From: Patiria pectinifera
Taxonomy: Eukaryota > Echinodermata > Asteroidea > Valvatida > Asterinidae
Direction of reading: 5' to 3'
Length of the DNA: 64,000 nt
Assembly: GCA_029964075.1 (NCBI GenBank)
Contig: CM057147.1
Location: 15,025,513-15,089,512, forward strand
The notes beneath the pieces are model-generated. The model saw only the letters and a program-made list of their open reading frames with translations, was not told where the DNA came from and ran no database searches. Both the position numbers and the translations under genes were made by a program. Shown here piece after piece: positions 34,401-49,400 of this stretch (position 1 is the stretch's first letter; each line of letters begins with the position of its first letter).

Positions 34401-37400
34401 TCTCTTGGGCTTTTGTTCATGGGTATTTTTTTTTGGGGGGGGGGGAGATTGCAACTTTCCCTGAAACCATAACTTTCTAGTAAAAAGTACATGTTTGTAA
34501 ACAAATTAAGATAACTTTTCTAAGGATTTAAAAAGTCCTTCAAATCATTAAAACCCACCTATGCAAACAAGCATTCTGTGCTAAGTTGTCCTTTCAGTCA
34601 AAATCAACGAAGTGACTGTTTTCAACAGTTAAGAGTCCCCAGCCTGCATAAAACAGGATTGACTGGCTGTGACTGTTTATGTAGCTATGGAGCTATGCTT
34701 TGACTGTAGGTGATTGATAAGCCAGCTGTGCCTACCACTTGCCTGTTTTTGTCTGTTGACTAAATTTGACAAGTCACAGTGCTTGTTAAAAATATGATCT
34801 GCCTGTTGGCGACTAGCCTGTGTAAAAGGCATGGCAGGGGAAGAGGACTGATTTTTTGACTGTCTGTGATTGTTCAGATGTAGCAGTCCTGAGGGTTAAC
34901 ACCCATCATGTCGTGAACGACGTTATTCGTTGACATTTAGAAACTAACGACATCTACTAACGCCCGTTGGCCATATCTTTATCTTTTTTTTACCGAAGAG
35001 CAAGAAAGGGCAATCACTCACTTCATGCACATTGCACAATGAGCTTAACTGCTCAGTCTCCCATTCATCACCCTCAAGTGAAAGTGCAGAGATCATGATC
35101 TACAGTGTAGGCTTAATGTTGTGAACAAGCTTCCGCGAGATGAACATGATCACTTAGCTTTTAAAGCAGATTCATAATGGTGAGACTATCTTTGTCGCAG
35201 CCATAATTCACTCGTGTGCATTATCAGTATACTATCAGATAAACCTATGTATTGGATGGGATTGCGGTATATATGCTGCATTATACTGTCACAAAAAATA
35301 CTCCAGCATTCGGTAGGGCTGAGTATGATTTTGTCCCACTCCAAAATAAGACTTATCATTATGGGCTCCGTGCGCCAACAAAAGAGGGCGCGTTTTTACC
35401 ACTTTTGAGAGCTCCGTTGACGGGACACACAGCGCGAGCATACTTTACCTCTTCGCGCGAATTACGCACAACTTCCCGAATGTGAAAAGGCTGTTATTAG
35501 CCACTATGTCTTCGCGTGAGCATCAGGCGTTGTCGCCGCGCGAAAACGCTCAAATTTAACTTGTGATGGTCAGTGGTCTCCCAGACTAATCCCCGCCCCC
35601 AATAAATTTGGATCATTCGAAATATATGCATGGATGGACTGTGAACCAGTCTCCTCGAACTCTCCTTTTCTGGCCGTTAAAGGGGTACTTGTGCACGGAT
35701 CCCATGGGCCTTATTCACGAGTCGGCCATATTGAATTGAAAGTGAGGTAAAATATTAGCTTTTGGAACTTGCGAAGAGAAATGAAAGCAAGTTAATTCCT
35801 AATTAATTCCAGTCTGCTTCAATGAATAATTTTAAATTTGTAATTAAAAATTCCCCAATGTTTAAAGCCAGATCGAAAAAAAAGACAGTAAAATAAGGCT
35901 GCATTGTGCCTGCATAAATAGTCTGGTGCCATCCCATTAAACAACCAACTCGTGAATGAGACCCATAGGGAAATCGTAAACTGGAAGCAAAATTAGGGAT
36001 TATACATGTACATAAAGTATAGCAGCAAAAGTTTTGTCTAGATACCGTGACCACAAAAGAATTTAAAGCTGGAGTCCATCATTTGCAGCTATCCAAAAAG
36101 TAACTGGCGTAATTCTTGTTGAAAAACATACTTGGTTGAAAGATAGTAAGGGGACTAAACTCCCTGTGAAATTATTCTTTCTGGAAAGCTGTCATTTTGA
36201 AGAAATCAACAAAAGAAGGCCTTTCCTTCATAAGACGCACCGTAGGAAATTTAAATTAGTACAATGTAGTTCGTTTTGTTTTGCAGCGAAGCGCGCGCAA
36301 GCATTGGCATGACGCACACGCGCGCGCGGTTGCTATAATTCGTCGGATCAGTGCGCGACATCGCGTAGCTGCAATCGGCTCATTGAGAACGTGTCTCGGA
36401 CGCTGAATTCAGGCCCAATTCAGCAACTTTTGATTTGAAATCAAGATCCTAGAATGCTGTTTTTCTCGGAATATACAGCTGAAGCTGAGCTGAAACTTCA
36501 TCAGGTTAGTTGTTCAATGTCCTTCTTTAGATTTTGAGCACGTTAGTTGCTTCAAATGAACAAAATGCACAAATTACAAATGATGGACTACGTATACCTT
36601 TAATAAACAGTTACATGTACTGGTACATTGTACTTGCCGGTATATTAGTGCAGATATGGCTCATTTAAAAAAAAATTTTTATGACTTTTGCACACAGCTG
36701 TCTTCTTTTTGAGGGAATATTACGGTATTGAAAAGCCGTAACAGTTGTTAAGTATAATTCAATATTTTAACATCATTCGATACTGTTTGGTATTAAAAAT
36801 ATCATCACTATGGTGTTATTGAAATATTGACCAAGCCCTAGTTCATTTTGGCTAACAGGAATTGAAACGTGATAGTTTTATCTTTTAACCTTAACCTTGA
36901 TGCAAGTGTTTTGTTTGTCAGAAAGCCTGACAAATCCAATAATATTATTGAAATTGGAAGCGGCTGGAATCTAACAGGATTCAAGAGACTTGTACAATGT
37001 ACATGTGATGTACATGTAGGTCTCGAGACCTGGTTTCGGACTCGAGACCATCTCGAGACCCGTTTTTTTGCCAGTGGTCTCTTGCCAGTGGTCGTGGCTC
37101 GAGACCCAACAAGATTGCAATGAGAAGCACTTTATATGTTTTTTCTCTGTCTCTCTCTCTTAGATCTTTTTCAGTCGTGTTTCGACAGAAGTTATAAGCG
37201 TTGGAAAATTAAGTTTACATGATGATGATACTACATGTACCGGTACCCGGTACCTTTCCTATTGTACATTTTATGTACGCGTTTAACGGCATATATACGG
37301 TAAATGTAGATAGGTGCACGCCAAAAAAAGAAACGGCAGTCAAACCAATATTGGACAGACAGGGACCCATTCAGAGACCAACTTGCATCAAAAGACAAAA

Positions 37401-40400
37401 GTGATATATAAATGTTAAGAAATTCAATTTGCGTTAATATAATAAAATTATGTTTTTATACAAAACGTGATTATTTCATCGTGCTGCAGTATAAGCCTTT
37501 GCGCGACCAGGGTTTGGCCGTGTCTGAATCTACTGGTTACCGCCAGTAGGACAATCATGCACAGTATCGGACAATAGTGTGCAAAAACCCCCATTAGCCC
37601 CCGCTGGCTACGCCTCTTTGTCAGATTGGGTTTTTTTTTGGGGGGGGATGTCAGAGCAGGGGGAGGTTTTGCCCCCCCCCCCCCCAGCATTTGCGCCTGC
37701 TCAGTCAACATTCTGTTTACCTAAAGGGAAGGTACAACATTTGCGTTTGCTGCAATTTTCAGAAATACATGGATTTGGAGGATTACATGTAGTATGTTAT
37801 AGCAAATATTGTTGAACTGACGTGCTTCACGTTTTGAGTTCGGAGATGTTGGAAAATCCAAGAAAACCAACCATGATCTTGTAGTCTGGTTCCCTGACCG
37901 CACGTATGATAAAACGGAGCAATTTATAGACTTTGAGAAATTGTAAGGTCAGAGAATCAGTCTAGCAGGCTTGTACCATTTCACAGGTGTGTAAACAAAA
38001 TTGCAAAGAAAATGCGGAATAACTAAATATGAAAAATTAGGAGCAGTTTTTAAAAAAACCCAGTTTTTTCCAATGCTGGTTGGCCGACCAGCGTTGGCAA
38101 AATACAAGTTTTCTTGAAAATGTCAGCACACCAGCAGCCACGATTTTACAGGATTTTTTGGACTGTCATTCCCTAACAATCCAGTAAGATATTTTGTGAT
38201 AATTTGATCATTTTGTTTTTTGATGTTTGCAAATGTGGTATCTTCCCTTTAACAAAATATGAGCATTGTTGCTGTTGTACATGTACTGGTACATGTATCA
38301 TGTTAGATTCAGCAGCGTTTGGACTTTTTTTTATTAAATATACAATGTACCTCCCCTAAATGCCCTGCCTGTTACAATGTATATACATATACCAGTACTC
38401 TGGCCCACACCACCCCAGCACATCAAGGAGCAATACAGTGTACAATGTAGTACAATGTAGTACAATGTAGTACAATGTAACACAAGTGCTAAAGGGTTTA
38501 TGATATAATTATTCTGGTAATATTATTATCAATGATACACACACCATGTCAAGGTTGACATGGGCACTCGGCTCACGCACTGTACCGTACATTTCATGAA
38601 TTTATTTACGTTAGAAATGGGTGGTCAGGCATTTGCACACAATTAGCCTCAATCCTCTCCCCGGACTGAGAGCAAATTTGAACACCGCCAACCAACTGTT
38701 TCCTGCCATTGCTGTGCTTAATTGATCATTTTACGTAGTGAAATTCTCCCGGCGCGCTCAGTACACACCAAGCGTTCTATTAGCTGTCCGCAGCCTTGTT
38801 TGCTTCTGCGGACTTATTTGATTACTGTTATCAGTCTGTGGTCACTGGGGGATTCGCGCTTCAGGGTGTAAAACCAAGGCCAGGAATGACATACATGTAA
38901 GCTGGACCGTCTAATCTGAGCTGAGCCGAAAAGATGATAATTTTTAATATGTTGTTGCATTACCTGTAGGCAGTACTAATGTTTGGTGTGTTGACATTTC
39001 ATGTACTTTATACAACTGTACATTTGATTGACATACTGTTTTAGTTTCTGTTATATCAATTCATTTTAGATTTTCTGTACAGGGTGAGTAAAAAAAACCA
39101 ACGAAACCCAAATGTCGGGACCATTGTTTTAGGGAAGTTCTGCATGTAGAATTTTCAAAATCTAGGATATGAAAGCCCACTTCATAAGCTTTCTTTTAGT
39201 ACAAGAATCATTCAAATCACTCATGTACTTTTCAAGTTACGGAATTTTAAACACAACCACCGTTTTAAGGTTCTGTCCACGGATCACAAAAAAAGTTCAG
39301 TGTTCTTTCAGCAAAACGAAAACAAATCACATAGGGATGTGTGTGAATTGTTTTCGTTTTGCTGAAAGAACGCACACCTTTTTTTGTGGATGCACAAGCA
39401 TTGGGTCTGCACAAGCATTGATGCGATGCACACGCGCGCGTTGTTTCTACATAAAATGTGTATTATTCGTCGGTTCAGTGCGTGACATCACGTACATGTG
39501 TAGATCTGCAATCGGCTGAATGAGAACGTGTTCCAGATACTACATGTATGCTGATTTCGAGCGCAATTCAAAACACTGCTCGGGAACTTTTGAATTGCAA
39601 TCAAGATCCTAGAATATTGTTTTCTATGGATACACTGAACAGCATTCACATAGCTTAAAGTTCTTCAGGTCAGTTGTTAAGCACCCGTCTTTAGATTTGA
39701 GCACTTTCGCTGCTTCAAACGAAAAAATGCTCAAATGACAAATGACCTATACATGTACCGGTATGTACCCTACCTCCAACAACCAGAGAAGTCATAAATT
39801 TTTTGCCCTCAAGTATGGAGCAAAGAAAAAAAACGGCTAGTTTTTCTGTCGTCAACTGTTGAATAATGAAATTTTGAAGTTAATGGAACATTTTAATGAA
39901 GCATTTGCTGTGCTGTTTGAAGGCTTCACTGCATGGCACGGCAAGACTATTGTTGTACAATTTCAGTGCACACCCCCGAGTATTGAAACATAGGAGGTTT
40001 CGGCAAGAAATATGGTACAAATACTGTTGAAATGACTCTTACGAATCAGTATTTGTGGCATTTGCGAAAATCGAAATTTTTGGATAAATAATCCCGGCGC
40101 GAAGTGGTTAAAAAAAATTGTTTACTTCTGCATTATTTTTTCTAGGTTGAGGTGGGTAATAGGAAACCCCTAAAGTATTGTTTTCGTTGCCTTAAGTCGC
40201 TGAAATCGATTAATATTTAGTGTCATAATTTTGCCAAGGAAAAGCCTTTCCCAAAAATGAGAATGTCATTGCAGTGGGGATTTATATTCGAGCAAATATT
40301 TTTTTTAAAAGCTATGCAAGCTGCTCGGAAACATTACAAACGTGAAGTTCTTCCGGAAATCTTGCAGCATCATCAGTGCCGCATCACTCATGCTTGTCAC

Positions 40401-43400
40401 AGGCCTATAACAAGTAATTGATTAGTAATTCTGCAAACACTGTTCTCAAGCAGAAAAGCAATTGAGATAGATCCATGGGTATATTAACATGCACATCAAG
40501 GGAATCGTGTAAGTGGAATTATGCAGATTATATATCACTGCTGGAAACAAAACTGTGTAAAGCCTTGTTCACACTGAATGCGAATGCGAAGCGAATTTGA
40601 CGGCATGAAACATTCGCCTGATATTATGAGTTAAAATGTGCTCAACTTTTATGAATTCGCAGTTCTTTCGAATACTTGACACGACGTCACAAATTCACTT
40701 TCGCTTTCATGCCAACTTTGAACCGGGCTTAAGGTCCTAGATTTTCCTGCCTTGTCCATTAAAATCTGGTCCCTGTTTTCATGGCTCTGTTTATAAAGCA
40801 AATAATCTCGGCGAAAAAAAGAGGAAATTCTGCACTAGTGATTAGCATATTTTGCCGGATAACTAGAAATTTTCACTTACATTTCCTTGTATGGGCACAT
40901 GTGTACATACATACATGCTCGGTGGAAATACGGACTTACCAGTAGATGTACACATACATTGTGTAGTGTATCTATAGTGGAGGATTTTATTGGATACATG
41001 TACCGTATTTAGCCCCTGTCAATTAAGGATGGGACTTCGCGTTTAATTTTGTAAACGTGTAACAAAACTATAAAGCAACATTTAAACGTTTAAACATTTA
41101 GCCACTTCACAAAGACTGATGCCTGTCCCAGTATGTATGCAATCAGGCATATTTAAAAAAAAAAAATCAGTTTTTTCTTAATACAAAGAAAAATTGGCAG
41201 GAATAATTTCTATTTGAAGGCAGCTTCTTTAAAATTGGCCCTCACGTCCAATCATAATAGAGCCATGTTCCTTGCACCGTGCTCTAATCATGGAGCTATA
41301 AATATCTCCCATAGCTCCGATCTCTAATCAAGCTGACAGTACAGTGGAGGTTCACTGTCCTCCCCAACTTACTAAATGGAAAGAACAAATTGTTTGTTCT
41401 ACTGAATTCAATTAATAATTAGTCCTGATGTGTGTCCAATTAATTTCTTTATTTAAATTTCAGACATACAGGGTGAGTCAAAAGGAACCCAAACCCCCAA
41501 AAATATATTTCATATTTAGAAAAATATATAGCACCAAAAATAATAATGACTGGAAAGCCAATTTCATGAGCTACTTTTAGATGAAAAAAATACTGAAATT
41601 GCTCAATCCGTTCAAAGAATATCACCATTTAAACGCAACGACCCTAAAACCTTTCTCGTCCAAAAAAAGCAATTTATTGTGAGTTTTGACTGTTTGGAAC
41701 AACAAAGAAAATGACACAGAATACTTGTTTCAACGACTGTCACCACCTGTAGTGCACAATATCTTTATTAACAACCCCGGTTAGGCAAACAATATAATTT
41801 ATAAATCTACTTTTTTTAAAGGACGGGCCTTTAAAAAGACTTTGTTGATTATTTTTAACGTTTAAACTGAGATTTTATCGCTGGTGAAGTTGAAAGACAA
41901 TTGTGACGACGATTCTTGAAATCGCATTTTTTGAACGAGACAGATTTTAGGGTCATTGTGTTTAAATGTTGATATTGTTTGAACGGATTGACCAATTTCA
42001 GTAATTTTTTCATCTACAAGTAACTTATGAAATTGGCTTTCCAGTCATTATTATGTTAGGTGCTAAATATTTTTTTAAACATGAAATATAATTTTTGGGG
42101 TTTGGGTTCCGCTTTTTTTGACTCACCCTGTATAATAAACCAATACGTAGAATTTATTCTTATACAAGACGAAGATTGCCCAAAAGTGAACTAAATCACT
42201 ATACATAAAAGGCTTTCCAGACAAGAAATAAAATATGAAAATTATACAATAGAGCACATATAATAAATTAATTTCAAAATCAAGGAATCAAAAGAAACAT
42301 AATAAGTACAGTAATTGAAACAGGACAGAAAACAATTGGAAAAAAACATAAACATTCAATTACATGTATACAGGTTGGTTGAAAAAAACATGAAGTTTAC
42401 TAAGTACATGTAGGTATGATGGTAAGATAATATTGCGGCTTATTTTTTTGCAGATTCAGAATTCTCACAGTCATGGAAAAAAATCCTGGACAATCAAGGA
42501 ATTTAAAGCTACCATGGAAAGTCATGACAAAATCATGGAATTTGTTTTTCTTTTACAAAGACTCATGGAAAGTTGATACTCCAAAGAGAAGTTCAAAATT
42601 GAAAAGTCGAGGAATCCTGCACAACCACAACCAATGAACATGTCGCGATATGGATAATATCTGGCTGTATGCGGCTGCAGTTTGCAGTCCAGTTTACTGT
42701 ATTTTCCAAAACGAAATGTAGCATAGGTATACATGTACCGTAGTGGTCATGGAAAGCCATTTTGTCCTGGAAAAGTTCTTGAAAAGTCATGGAATTTCTT
42801 TCCGGGGATTTTGGAAATTTTTGGGGATTTCAGGCCGTGCTGCATCACTTGCCCAAGCAAGTGATGATGAATGTTACCTCATCCCATGGTATCGTGCTGC
42901 CACCATTTCAGTCATGTTCCCTGTATCCAATAACAGTACTGAATGACAATGTTTTTTGTGAAAAAAGGAACCAGACTATTTTTCCTTCCAGCCTCGCTGA
43001 TGTTACGTCGTTTTTGAATCGAAAAAATCTAAATTGCCGCAACATGATAATGGTCAATTGAAGATGTTTTGGTGTTGTGTATCTGTCTGCGATCAATATT
43101 AAACGAGCTCTCTACAGAAGGAATCCTACGTGCACCTCATGTTGTGAAACAAACCTCATTTCCTCAGTTCCTCTGCAGTTTCATTTTTTTACCCCCGCAT
43201 ACATTCACACACGACACAAGGCCAGCAGCATGCGTGCCTTCACAAAACATCACCATGGCAACCAGAATTCAATCAAGCGTATTGGAGGCACTTTTTCCAG
43301 CGGAAATTGAATTTTATGTTCTGCCGTGCTTTGTCAAGATACATGGAGGCAGCAACTGGCCACAGTACGTATGTATGCTTAGCCTCACAGCGTGTGATAC

Positions 43401-46400
43401 AATCTGCCAATAATTTTATTTTTCAATTTGGCCTCGCTAGTGTGAGAATCTAGAGTAATCACATTGTTAACGGCATGTACATGTACTTGTAAAGAATAAT
43501 GAGAAAGCGGTACATGTATGCATGTTGATTGGTAATCTGTTTTGGGATAATCACATCCTTCAAAGGTGAAATAGAATTTGATCTGCTTGGTTAAATTTGA
43601 AGTATATTCCAACAGGATGGAAAAAGATGGCAATATTTAAGATGGAAAATCATTGGTGTGAAAAAGGGAGGGGGGATCAGTGACTTTGTTTGAAAATTTT
43701 CAAAAAGTTAAGCAACAAAAGTTAACTTGACAAATCAAAAGTGATGAATGTAATTAAAGTGATTTATAGACCTTATAAATGTGTAGCAGCCATCTTGGAG
43801 GGCAATGCCTTTGTTTTTCTTGGATATGCATGAGGGAACATTTTGTGCATTCATTGTTACTGAATTAAATTAACAACAGATGCCCTCTAAGATGGCTGCT
43901 ACGCATAAGGTCCATTACTATTTGAATGAATTCACAAAGGATTTTGCCAATACAGGTATACAGTATTTCTTAAACAAAAACCATTTCAATGACCGATAAG
44001 GCCAAAAAAAAAAGTGTCCGGTTTCTGGTATGCGCGCATCGCCGTAGCCATGTGCGTTGGCAAAATGCAAGATGATGTCTCAACACCGCCAAACTCACTG
44101 GTTTGACTGGAATCCTGCTGCTGCACAATTTCAACGTGTTTTTAGATGGGGTTACGATCGAGCAGCTTTATGTGGCCTCTCTGGACTCCCATATATTTTG
44201 CACTAAATTTAGTCTGGCACGATTTGCAGTCATCAAACGACATTTGAAGAAGAAAAAAAGTTAGAAAAAAAAAAGCCGCGTCGCCGCACCACTTTTGGGG
44301 CAAGCTCCATACCAGAAACCGGAGACTTTTGGGGGGGGGGGGGGCCTTATGGACTGCAGGGCCCATCCCCCATTCTGTGTAACTTGGGACTCATTTTCCC
44401 AGCTACCGTAGGTTACTGAAGTGTTCGACAAATTACATTTCGTACATTTTAAAGGCCTGTGATAAGGATTCATTACGTGTACATGCTAAAGGCTTGTGAA
44501 AATGATTCATAAAAAGGGAACATACATGTACTGGTATATGACCTACTGAGGCAAAATAAGGAATGTCCCCCAAAACCTTGTTTTGAGTAACAATGCATGA
44601 AGTCGGACTAGAAAAATCTTGTCAAAGTTGATATTGATTGTTACAGTGTATGTATTTTTGAGTAGCCAAGGTATCCAAGATTGCTATACATTTTTGTTGG
44701 GAAAAAAATTCCGCAAAAGAATGTTACACTGCCGTTGGCGGCACATTGCGTGTCTTTTTCTTTCTAAGCTGTTTCGAAATGAGGTTTACGAAACTTGGCA
44801 GGACACTATTAAAGTTCCTACATCATATCTTTGGAATAAATTAAGCTACAGAAATAAATTTGGTATCATTGGAAAGCCAATGATTAGCACTTTAACATGA
44901 TGAACATGTACATTTTTTGATGTACCGGTACATTATGTGAAAAGTCAAATGTGGGGGTTATTCCTCATTATGTTATGGCAGGCCATATATTAGAATTAGA
45001 TTATGGCAGGCCACATATTATTAGAATTAGATTGTAGCAAAATTTGTGTACTTGTCAATAAATCTTTGTACCGATATCACAACTGCACAATCACAGAGTT
45101 TCATTTTCCAGTTTGACTTTTCAAGTGCTTACACGTAATTGAACAAGCAAACTGAAGGCACGCACACATGTACCAGTACATGAACCTGTCCGTACATGTA
45201 CTGCAGTTTGTATACATGTACATGTACAGTATGTACATGTACAATCCACGGTACATGTACATGTACACGCATGCAGGTTGGCATTTGTGTTTGGTGTTAT
45301 CAAGAACTGCAGTGATGAACCCAGATAACGCCACTTGTCCACAGTGATGCCTTCCTGAGTCATACACATCTTTACAGTGGGGAGTGCGCGTCATGCTGGC
45401 TTGACCAGTCGTATAATGAGGACTGGTGCAAGAACATGTGAGAATGAGTCAGGTTTCTCAGTAAAATGCCAAATGATTCAACGGTGGAATTAAACGTTCA
45501 CATATTGATTAAGAAAACAAGCAACAGCTAGTGCACACACGCACTTTGTACGTACATGTGCATTATACACATGTGCATGTATTATTAAGCATACAGATCA
45601 TACAGGTCATACATCAGTAATTGACTACATGTACATGTACACGTTTGCCTCTACATAATGTACATTGTAGTCAAACATTACATGTAATATTAAGGTATGT
45701 TTGGTTTGACTTTAAGCTTTTCCATTCACTTTGACAATTTCACAGGATTTTTTCTTTTAAATTGCATGTATATATTTTTACTCCACGACAAATTACAAAA
45801 TGACAGCTGTTCTCATTCCAATCCTTGCGGAAAGCTCAATCCAATCCTTGTGGAAAGAAAGTAACAAAAACACCAGTTTTTCGTCCCTGCCTGCTTCCTT
45901 TTTTTTCAAGCCTCCTCCTTTTAAAAAAAATTCATACATTTGCAATATATTTTGCACATGTACCGGTATATTGTCAATAAATTGTCTTTTTACCGTTTGT
46001 TTCCAACAAAATTGTAGCTACCGGTACATGTACCGGTACTTGTATGTACATGTAGAAAGGGTTATGGCTCCTTACATTGTAATTGGACACAATCTTGTAT
46101 ATCAGCCATCTTGGGGGAAAAAAGAGAGAAAAAGGGCTCGCCTTCTTTTTTTCAAAAAGGCTGTACGAGAAACTAAGTATATTTTTCTCGGCCTTATACA
46201 TGTAGTGCTTTCTTTTTCCTCCAAACAAGATGCGTTCTGCAGTTATCGATCTCCAGTTAGCAGTAAAGCATCTACAAGTACATGCACATTGTACATATTT
46301 ATTGCATAGATTTTATAGCACGAAATGTGTACTGTAAAATCTGGTTGATTGGTAGTAAACTCTGAACCTACTTGTACATGTATGCCCTCCTGAAAGGACG

Positions 46401-49400
46401 TATGAGAGTCCTTCAATACGAGCGCACTTTGTCATTTTTGCCATTGAGGGGGTGCTTGTGCACAGAGTCCATTCCGCAGCGGCCTCTCTGTCTCTTCGTG
46501 AAGTGTGGAGAGAGATGATATCCTCTCCAAGTAGAAACGATAACCGACCCAAAGTGCAGACCTGGTGGATCAGTTTTGTCCTCTCCCAGAAGTTCCGTCC
46601 ATTAATAAAACAAATGTATTGTAAACACGAAAACTTGACGTTGACGTTTAAAATGAAGTGAAACAAGTCAGACAAACTCCATTTCCCATTCTTATTGAAA
46701 TGGACTAACCTGAACAGATTGCCGGTCCGCATTGTTTAAAATGCTCAAGACCTTTTTCTGCATCAACAGCAATTTGTATTGTTTGTTTACTTTATTTTGT
46801 CTTTCTATTTGTTTTCTGCAGTCATCTTTGCCCTGTGTGCCAGCCATGACAGTGGCATGTACATCAGTCAGGACGACTTGGAAAAATTCATCTCCACCTG
46901 TGATGGAAGCCCACCTCCCCAGGAAGTTGCCCAGCTGTTCAGAGAGGTAAGAACTTCCCCAAGCCCATCCCCCACCCCCCAGTCTTACACCTACTCCACC
47001 CCCAACTCTACCTAGTTTGACAACTGACCTCCCCACAAGATGGCCCAGCTGTTTAAAGAGGCACGAATAAGACCCTCCCCAGCTTGACCTAGCCTCACCC
47101 ATTGTCCATCCTAGCTAGTGTCCCTCTTGTAAGGCCTTTTCCTAGCCCCGAAACCCCACTCCTTCCAGTCCCACACTAGCTCCTGCCTCACTTAATAAGA
47201 CCTTCCCCTAGCCCCAACCCAACTCTACCCACAGGTCCACCCTAGTCCCACTCCCTCTTGTAAGACCTCCTAGCCCCAACCCAGCCCCACCCTGAGTCCC
47301 ACCCTACGGGTAGAGATTCTGCCCTAGCCCCCCTCACTCCACCCACAGTCCCACCCTTAGTGCCCCTACCCTGCTTCATAAGACCCTCCGTAGTCCCGCC
47401 CCAAACCCCATACCTTGATGCCTGTCCCACCCCATCGCCATCTAGCATGGCAGCCTACATCCCTAAAAACCCAACCCTAGCCCAAGCTCAAACCCTTCTT
47501 CAACCACACTCCCAGACCCACCTCACTGTCACGTAGCAGGGCAGATCACCACCTCCCCAGTTGTCCAGATGTACAAAGAGGTAGAATCCTACTCTAGCTG
47601 GCCCACCCTCAAACCTTTCTTCCAGCCCTACCTGACCCACCTCTTTATCACCTACCGGTACCTTAGCATGACTTAGCACAATGGTCCCCTAGCCTAAACT
47701 GAAACTCCTCTTCCACCCCCACCCCCAGACCCACTCATTGACCTGAGCATGGCAGGTTGCCTCCCCAGTGAGTTACCGTACATGTACATGTACCTAGTAA
47801 AACCCTCCCGTAGCCCAAGCTGAAACCCCTCCAACTGCACCCCCAGACCCACCTCATTGTCAGGTAGCACAGCAGCCTTCTTCCTCAGTAAGTTGCCCAC
47901 ATGTTCAGAGATGGAACACCATCCCGTAGCCAAAACTCCAACTCCTCTTCCAACCCCAACCCCAACCCAAGATCCACGTCATTGTCACCAGGCAGGGCAG
48001 CATACCTCACTTTTTGCCCACCTGTTCAGAAAGAACCCCCCCCCCCCCAAATTCCACCCTGCTCCACCCCATGTAGTGTGACAACTCATATTCTGGCTTA
48101 GAAACTTTTCTGAGATGTACAGTAATGCCTTCTCCTAGCCCTTCCCCCCAACAATTTTTGTTATGACATCTAATCCTTGTTGTGTTAACACAAACAGGGC
48201 ATAAAATCAAATTACACAGGTACATTTCATGCATGAAAGGTAATCCAACACAGCTGTAAAATATATTTGTGAAGCACCTGTCTCCACTTACAATTGTAAA
48301 TGGAGTAGAAAAATCATGACAGTGGAACAATATCAAACAGTATGGCCATATGGTTTATGGACGGGTGTAACATTGATTGCTTCTCAATGTAATTTGATCG
48401 GGTACTTGAGTTTATGGTTCTTAAACATTTTTTTTTTTATATAGGTCTCGTTCAAATGACGCCATTTCCTACAGACCAGCCACGTGCATCGGCAATTTGA
48501 GCGTCAACTTGCATAATGCGCATCAGCTGCGTCGCATTTCGAACTTATTTCGAGCAACAAGCGCGCGTGTTTGGAACATTTTCAACTCTGCGCAAGGCGT
48601 GCTAGATTGCGTAAAATACGCAGTTGCACTTCTCCTACAGAAACGGCCATCATTTAACAGCCCTATTGTATTGTACACATAACTGTTCCATTGCAATTGA
48701 TCCTTTTCAATCATTTGTAAAATGTATACACATACACATACATGTACATACATAATGAAATGGGGTTGTACACTCCAACTTCTCGTTCACTATGAAACAA
48801 GCCCCATTAGGTTAGTAGTATTGGTAATACAACAATATAATGGAACTTTTCTTCTCACATTCATATACAGCCTGTCTGAAAAATATGGTACAATCAGAAA
48901 AAAAAATGGTTAAATATGAAATTTCAAAATAAGTCATTCTTACTTGGCATAATATTAAAGAACAAAGACTGGGCTTTCCAATAGCGTTTGTTTGATCTTA
49001 TTTGCTTTTGTCAATTCAGAGATATAATCAATTTAGTGCGATACACCAAAATCGATTTTGTGCCACTTTTATGCATGGGCAGAGTTGTTTTGAGTACTGT
49101 GCCATGCTGTCTTGAAGCTCACAAAAGATTGCAACTTGGCAAAAGAAACAAAACACAGATTAAAGTACACAAAGGAAGTCTGGTTTTCTCGATACAAGCT
49201 TTAATAGTTAACATAATAAGTTCAATGATAAATATTTCCTTTTCATAAATAATAAACAAGTAAAAATATTTATTGCATGTTTTAATGAAATACACTAATT
49301 CTTTCACCGTTCTCACTCAACCAGAAAGTGGCACAAACTCGATTTGTGTGTTCCGCAGTAAACTGGAGTTATCTCTGGATTGACAAAAGCAAATGAGATG

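Larger units (their letters stand above)
33699..46821 (+). other. USP32: USP32 intron 3 (13.1 kb)
   Basis: No coding exon recognised. Elements listed separately: 33737-34255, 35340-35690, 35701-35970, 36067-36599, 37725-38248, 39080-39390, 41469-42130, 43767-43913, 44005-44345, plus microsatellites at 45165-45275. A G-run at 34432-34447 and a C-run at 37672-37686 are homopolymers. 42460-42800 repeats a GTCATGGAAA-type word in both directions. The remainder (for example 38690-38880) is unassigned single-copy-looking sequence. Confidence 0.55.

Noticed and set aside
45800-46309. 169-codon plus frame, the longest unexplained frame in intron 3
   Set aside because: AT-rich, includes microsatellite and low-complexity Phe/Lys runs, with no recognisable domain; length is attainable by chance in 64 kb.
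46313-46732. 139-codon minus frame next to exon 4
   Set aside because: Antisense in an intron, with no homology recognised and no supporting exon signals.
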